Source: Bacillota bacterium (lineage in GTDB: Bacteria > Bacillota > Clostridia > Peptostreptococcales > Anaerovoracaceae). From it: DNA of 8,894 nucleotides. The stretch's first letter is position 1; every line of letters starts with the position of its first letter. The notes below the pieces were generated by a model, which was given only the letters and a program-made list of their open reading frames with translations, was not told the DNA's origin and searched no databases. Positions 5,279 to 8,894 of the stretch are shown here, piece by piece. Location of the stretch: assembly GCA_017515765.1 (NCBI GenBank), contig JAFWFF010000121.1, positions 1-8,894 on the forward strand, in the 5' to 3' direction. The position numbers and the translations under genes were made by a program.

Positions 5279-6571
5279 TCAGTCGAGAGCCCCGGTGAGC
5301 TTTCTGAGCGCGGCGAGCTTCAGGCAGGTGCAGTAGACCTCCATCGCCTCTTTGACCACTTCAGGCGCCGGAAGGCTCGGTGCGAGGCGCATATTGCTGT
5401 CCTCGGGGTCCTTACCGTACGGGAAGGTCGCTCCGGCGTTGGTGAGCACTACTCCTGCCTCTTTGCAGAGTCTCCAGGTCTCCTTTGCGGTTCCGGGCAT
5501 GGTGTTCACGCTCACGAAGTATCCGCCCTTCGGGGTCTGCCAGGTAGCGAGTCCGAGCGGCTCGATCTCCTTCTCCAGAGCATTCAGCACGCTCCTGAAT
5601 TTCGGCTTGAGGATCTTGGCGTGTTTCTTCATGAGCTCCAGGGTGTGCTCTCTGTCCACGAGATAGCGCGCGTGGCGGAGCATGTTGACCTTATCGTAGC
5701 TGATCATCTGGATGTTCAGCAGCTTCTTCATGTATTCGATGTTGGCTTTGCTCGAAGCCATGACGGATACGCCTGCTCTGGGCAGCGTGATCTTGGAAGT
5801 GGACGCGAACTCGAATACTATGTCGGGGTTGCCGGCCTTGGCGCATTCGCTGATGATGTCCGGGAAAGGAACAAAGGGTCCGTCGAACTCATGCACGCAG
5901 TACGCGTTGTCCCACATGAGCAGGAAGTCGTTGGCTCCCACTTCCATGGACGCGATCCTCTTGACCGTTTCATCGGAATAGATGATGCCGTCCGGGTTGG
6001 AGTATTTCGGGACGCACCACATACCTCTGACTTCGGGGTCTTTGACCAGTTCCTCGACTACGTCCATATCCGGGCCGGTCGGCGTCATGGGAACGTTGAT
6101 CATCTCCATGCCGAAAGTCTGGGAGATCCCGAAATGCCTGTCGTAGCCGGGCACCGGGCAGAGCCATTTGACCCTGTCGAGCTTGCTCCAGGGAACGTTG
6201 CTGTTCTTGAGTCCGTGGGTATAGGCTTTGGAGATCGTGTCATACATCAGCGTAAGGCTTGCGCTTCCGCCGATGAAGACGTTCTCCTCAGTGGTCCCGA
6301 GGATATCGGCAAAGAGTTTCTTGGCGCTCGGTATGCCGTCAAGCATTCCGTAGTTTCTGACGTCTCCGCCGTCATCAAAATCCGAATCGCTTTTAAGCAC
6401 ATCAAAGATGTCGGAGACCAGATCCAGCTGCTCTTTTCCGGGCTTGCCTCTTGAAATGTTGAGATTCAGCCCCTTTTCTTTGATCTTCTCATAATCGGCA
6501 GTGACCTTTTCAAGCTCAGCCGCCAGTTCCTTCGCATTCATCTCTGCGTACTTTTTCAAAACTCTCTCCAT
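5279..6571 (-). CDS. PLP-dependent aminotransferase, aspartate aminotransferase subgroup Ic type
   Basis: Fold-type I PLP enzyme expected to interconvert aspartate and oxaloacetate with 2-oxoglutarate/glutamate. The 430 residues and the N-terminal signature LNISRGKPGKEQLDL (37-51) match the divergent subgroup Ic group (Corynebacterium AspT-like). Expected active-site elements are present: NYGMLDG (73-79), the GGSASL cofactor-phosphate loop (101-106), SNPDG with Asn192, DNAY with Asp221 and Tyr224, the Schiff-base lysine Lys260 in FASTSKITLPRAG, and the carboxylate-binding Arg395 in SNMRLAPS. Substrate preference (aspartate versus alanine or others) is inferred. The ATG at 6571 has AAAGG directly against it; a TTG at 6559 (residue 5) has GGAG at an ideal 6 bases and may be the real start. 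It lies 64 bases after the amidohydrolase on the same strand; TATAGT at 6616-6611 is a weak possible -10 of its own. Confidence 0.92.
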   Translation of the reverse strand: MERVLKKYAEMNAKELAAELEKVTADYEKIKEKGLNLNISRGKPGKEQLDLVSDIFDVLKSDSDFDDGGDVRNYGMLDGIPSAKKLFADILGTTEENVFIGGSASLTLMYDTISKAYTHGLKNSNVPWSKLDRVKWLCPVPGYDRHFGISQTFGMEMINVPMTPTGPDMDVVEELVKDPEVRGMWCVPKYSNPDGIIYSDETVKRIASMEVGANDFLLMWDNAYCVHEFDGPFVPFPDIISECAKAGNPDIVFEFASTSKITLPRAGVSVMASSKANIEYMKKLLNIQMISYDKVNMLRHARYLVDREHTLELMKKHAKILKPKFRSVLNALEKEIEPLGLATWQTPKGGYFVSVNTMPGTAKETWRLCKEAGVVLTNAGATFPYGKDPEDSNMRLAPSLPAPEVVKEAMEVYCTCLKLAALRKLTGALD

Positions 6572-6635
6572 CCTTTCATATCAAAATGCATTGAATTATG
6601 CCCATTGTTTACTATAACACGTTTTCCGTATCGGT

Positions 6636-8030
6636 TCACTCAGGCCTGACCATCCTGCCCGTGGGCCCTCCGACCGGTTCTCCGTTCTCGCTCACGGTCT
6701 TTCCCCTGAGCAGAGTCTTTACAGCGCGGCCTTTAAAGGTCATCCCGTCATACGGCGACATATGGATCTTGTTGTGCATGTTCTCTTCCCTGAACACGAA
6801 TTCGGCGTCCATGTCGACTATGGCAATATCAGCGTCAGTTCCGACTTCTAGTGATCCCTTGCGCGGGTAGATGCCGTAGCGTTTCGCAGCGTTCTCCGAA
6901 AGCAGCGCCGCGGCCTCAGGTAGGCTGATAAAGCCTTTGTTCACGCTGTCGAGGATGACTGCCGACATCGTTTCGACTCCCGAGATCCCGGGAAGCGCGG
7001 TCCTGAAGGATCCGGCCTTGTCCTCACGGGTATGCGGGGCGTGGTCCGACGCTATGAAATCTATCGTTCCGTCCTTGACGCGTTCCCAGAGCACCCTTCT
7101 GTCCTCCCGGGTCCTGATCAAAGGCAGGGTCTTCATCTTTGTTCCGATCCTTTCGGCGTCCTCATCCGTGAAGACCAGATAATGCGGGCATGTCTCGCAG
7201 GTCACGTCTGTGCCGCGCTCCCTGGCGAGTTTGATCAGGTCCGCTGAACCGGCGCTCGGAACGTGAAGTATATGCAGTCTGGTGCCAAGTTCGTCAGAGA
7301 GAAGGACCGCCTGGGCGATAGTTGTAAGCTCGCTGACAACGGGTCTGGACTCCAGCAGCTCCTCATAAGGCCTGAGCGGGCGTTTCTGCGCTTCCTCGGT
7401 CATAGCCTTCACGATGTCGACGTTCTCGGCGTGGATCGCGAGGACCTTGCCTGTCTCGGCGACCGCGCGGAAGATCTTGTAGACTTCCCCGGTGTCGGGC
7501 GGAGGCAAAAGATCCGTCATGCTCTTATCATAGTTGTATACGAGCTGGTAGCCCTCAGGCTTTATCGCGTAGCCCCAGAAGAATTTGAATCCGATGACTC
7601 CCGCGTCGCTCATCTCCTTGAGGAGACCGTTGTTTATCTCTCCGAGGCAGATCCCCCAGATGCCGAAATCGCAGTGCGCCCTGGTCTCTATCTCGTCTGA
7701 GAGCGTTCTGACTTCGTCGGCGTTCCAGGTAGCGGGATTGCAGTTGGGCATCTCGAAGATAGTGGTGTATCCGCCGCAGGCCGCAGCCCTGGACGAATAG
7801 CCGAAATCTTCCTTGTGCTTTGCTCCGAACCGGCCCTCTCTGGAGTGGACATGAGGGTCTATAAACCCTGGAAAAACGTATTTCCCCGAAGCGTCCGTGA
7901 CCTCAGCTGCCTCTGCAGGCATGCCCGGTTCGATCAAAGCCGCGATCTTTCCGTCTTTGATGCAGATATCCGCCTTGCGGACGCCCCCGCCGGTCACCAA
8001 GGTGCCGTTTTTGATCACATGATCCCACAT
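6636..8030 (-). CDS. Dihydroorotase/allantoinase-type cyclic amidohydrolase
   Basis: A 464-residue TIM-barrel amidohydrolase that hydrolyses or forms cyclic amides with a binuclear metal centre. Visible ligands are the HxH motif His60 and His62 in FIDPHVHSREG, Lys149 in GFKFF at the position of the carboxylated lysine, His200 (AIHAEN), His256 (ILHVPSAG) and Asp329 (IASDHAPH). Arg64 and Asn96 (MPNCNP) match residues that bind the substrate carboxylate in dihydroorotases, and HKEDF (72-76) resembles that of the animal CAD dihydroorotase domain. The lysine and the IFEMPN context also occur in allantoinases and hydantoinases. Proximity to pyrB favours a role as dihydroorotase in pyrimidine synthesis, but allantoin or hydantoin substrates are not excluded. 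The ATG at 8030 is preceded by AAGGGG at 6 bases. It is divergent from pyrB and upstream of the aminotransferase. Confidence 0.85.
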   Translation of the reverse strand: MWDHVIKNGTLVTGGGVRKADICIKDGKIAALIEPGMPAEAAEVTDASGKYVFPGFIDPHVHSREGRFGAKHKEDFGYSSRAAACGGYTTIFEMPNCNPATWNADEVRTLSDEIETRAHCDFGIWGICLGEINNGLLKEMSDAGVIGFKFFWGYAIKPEGYQLVYNYDKSMTDLLPPPDTGEVYKIFRAVAETGKVLAIHAENVDIVKAMTEEAQKRPLRPYEELLESRPVVSELTTIAQAVLLSDELGTRLHILHVPSAGSADLIKLARERGTDVTCETCPHYLVFTDEDAERIGTKMKTLPLIRTREDRRVLWERVKDGTIDFIASDHAPHTREDKAGSFRTALPGISGVETMSAVILDSVNKGFISLPEAAALLSENAAKRYGIYPRKGSLEVGTDADIAIVDMDAEFVFREENMHNKIHMSPYDGMTFKGRAVKTLLRGKTVSENGEPVGGPTGRMVRPE

Positions 8031-8061
8031 ATCCTTCCCCTTTCTGCCTAATGCCGGTTTG

Positions 8062-8070
8062 ATTATATCA
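8062..8070 (-). promoter_or_regulatory. Extended -10 promoter candidate for the amidohydrolase gene
   Basis: The minus strand reads TGATATAAT, a perfect TATAAT preceded by TGn, 31 bases before the amidohydrolase ATG. No clear -35 is visible at standard spacing. Confidence 0.5.
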
Positions 8071-8085
8071 TAACAGGAGGGTCTT

Positions 8086-8154
8086 ATGTATATCAGGTCA
8101 TTTTTTTATGGTAAATATACCAAAAGCATATTGGCAGACAGCCCTTCTCCGTGA
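8086..8154 (+). CDS. Possible 22-codon micro-ORF upstream of pyrB
   Basis: AGGAGGG (8075-8081) lies just ahead of an ATG at 8086, which opens a 22-codon frame ending in TGA at 8152-8154. The peptide begins MYIRSFFYGKYTK and has no recognisable domain. It could be a leader peptide for pyrB, but the best pyrB promoter lies inside it, no terminator or attenuator follows, and no clear promoter precedes it on this strand. Chance is a serious alternative. Confidence 0.22.
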   Translation: MYIRSFFYGKYTKSILADSPSP

Positions 8155-8160
8155 GATAAT
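8131..8160 (+). promoter_or_regulatory. Candidate sigma-A promoter for pyrB
   Basis: TTGGCA (8131-8136) and GATAAT (8155-8160) are separated by 18 bases, and the -10 is extended by TG at 8152-8153. Transcription would start near 8167, leaving a short leader of about 32 bases before the pyrB ATG. That is too short for a PyrR- or UTP-type attenuator, and no PyrR-like site was recognised. Confidence 0.6.
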
Positions 8161-8198
8161 AATAGAAAATCGCATATGGATTTCAGGGAGGTAAGAAG

Positions 8199-8894
8199 AT
8201 GGAACCCAACGTCAATTTCGCGGGCCGCGACATAATCAACGGTTACGACTTCAACAATCAGGAACTCTGCCACATCATGGACACAGCCATGATCTACGAG
8301 AAGAGAGTCAAGAGCGGTGAAGCAATCAAAGATATGGACGGCAAGGTCGTTGCAACTTTGTTCTTTGAGCCGAGCACCCGTACGAGGCTCTCTTTCCAGG
8401 CAGCGATAAACCGTGTCGGAGCGAGCTGCATAGACCTGGGCAACGCTTCCGTCTCTTCCCAGTCCAAGGGCGAGACCTGGCAGGACACGCTTAAGACGGT
8501 GGACGGATATGTCGACGCGATAGTTATGAGGTCTCCCATCTCCGGAGCCGCGATCGAGGCAGCGGAGATAGCCAAGCATCCTCTCATCAACGGCGGCGAC
8601 GGTTCCCGCCAGCATCCGACCCAGGCGCTTCTGGACATCTACACGATGCGTAAGGAAGCCGGACATATCGGCGGACAGACGATCACCTTCCTCGGAGATC
8701 TTAAATACGGCCGCACGGTCCACAGCCTCAGCTACTTCATGCAGCAGTTCGGCAACAAGATGATCTTCGCCTCCCCCGAGGAACTGAAAATGCCCGAGGA
8801 GATCACCAAAGAACTCAAAGGCAGGGGCGCAGAGATCGAGGAGACCGATGACGTTGCTGCAGCCCTCGCGAAATCCGACTTCGTATACGTCACC
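8199..8894 (+). CDS. pyrB: Aspartate carbamoyltransferase catalytic subunit (partial, first 232 residues)
   Basis: Condenses carbamoyl phosphate with aspartate to give N-carbamoyl-aspartate, the committed step of pyrimidine synthesis. The frame is open from the ATG to the right edge of the window, 232 codons of an expected roughly 305. The carbamoyl-phosphate loop FFEPSTRTR is at residues 55-63. QSKGET (88-93) corresponds to the loop that reaches the neighbouring subunit's active site, MRSP (110-113) carries an active-site arginine, GDGSRQHPTQALLD (133-146) holds the catalytic histidine region, and GDLKYGRTVHSL (166-177) begins the aspartate domain. ATG 8199 follows GGGAGG by 7 bases. It is divergent from the amidohydrolase. 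Whether pyrI, the regulatory subunit gene, follows cannot be seen. Confidence 0.97.
   Translation, partial: MEPNVNFAGRDIINGYDFNNQELCHIMDTAMIYEKRVKSGEAIKDMDGKVVATLFFEPSTRTRLSFQAAINRVGASCIDLGNASVSSQSKGETWQDTLKTVDGYVDAIVMRSPISGAAIEAAEIAKHPLINGGDGSRQHPTQALLDIYTMRKEAGHIGGQTITFLGDLKYGRTVHSLSYFMQQFGNKMIFASPEELKMPEEITKELKGRGAEIEETDDVAAALAKSDFVYVT

Noticed and set aside
5273..6454. A 393-codon open frame on the plus strand opposite the aminotransferase gene.
   Set aside because: It has the same codon register relation as the other long antisense frame, has no recognisable domain, and overlaps a protein with complete PLP active-site motifs.
8146..8156. TCTC-CGT-GAGA repeat considered as a PyrR-type control element for pyrB.
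   Set aside because: It lies in the promoter, upstream of the likely transcription start, has only four paired bases, and lacks the PyrR-binding consensus.

Overview
The window looks like a chromosomal housekeeping region from a member of the Bacillota, probably an uncultured Clostridia-type anaerobe. The evidence is strong AGGAGG-like ribosome binding sites, a bacterial RqcH (NFACT) protein, a subgroup Ic-type aspartate aminotransferase, moderately GC-rich codon use, and a gene order that partly matches the Bacillus subtilis pyr - yloA (rqcH) - yloC (yicC) - gmk - rpoZ neighbourhood. No phage, insertion sequence, CRISPR array, tRNA or rRNA was seen.

Layout, left to right. (1) Positions 1-367, minus: the N-terminal 122 codons of ribosomal protein S2 (rpsB), preceded by a hairpin-rich 5' region. 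(2) Positions 575-2362, minus: yicC, gmk (TTG start) and rpoZ, with gmk and rpoZ directly abutting and a likely internal promoter before gmk. (3) Positions 2450-3414, minus: a two-gene operon of a small antibiotic-biosynthesis-monooxygenase-type protein and a GyrI-like domain protein. Upstream of it lie a symmetric TATA-type -10 element and an inverted repeat that looks like an operator. (4) Positions 3579-5261, plus: rqcH, transcribed divergently from that operon and ending in a terminator whose hairpin contains the stop codon. (5) Positions 5279-8030, minus: a PLP-dependent aminotransferase (aspartate aminotransferase type Ic) and, upstream of it, a cyclic amidohydrolase of the dihydroorotase/allantoinase superfamily. 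(6) Positions 8199-8894, plus: the first 232 codons of pyrB, divergent from the amidohydrolase.

Three themes run through the window. The left part concerns translation and RNA metabolism: S2, YicC RNase, guanylate kinase, RNA polymerase omega, and RqcH, which extends stalled nascent chains. The right part can be read as a short pyrimidine route: an aspartate-forming aminotransferase, aspartate carbamoyltransferase, and an amidohydrolase that could be the dihydroorotase. This reading is an inference from context. The monooxygenase-GyrI pair sits between rqcH and yicC and is the most accessory-looking part of the window; a role in detoxifying reactive small molecules is plausible but unproven.

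I did not find a convincing undescribed large system. The items most worth a second look are the monooxygenase-GyrI operon with its operator-like palindrome, the rpsB promoter that abuts a terminator-like hairpin, the mixed active-site signature of the amidohydrolase, the Asp-to-Glu change in the RqcH DR motif, and a 22-codon open frame with a full Shine-Dalgarno just upstream of pyrB. No stretch longer than about 300 bases lacks a gene; the longest gaps are 368-574, 3415-3578 and 8031-8198, and their contents are listed below.
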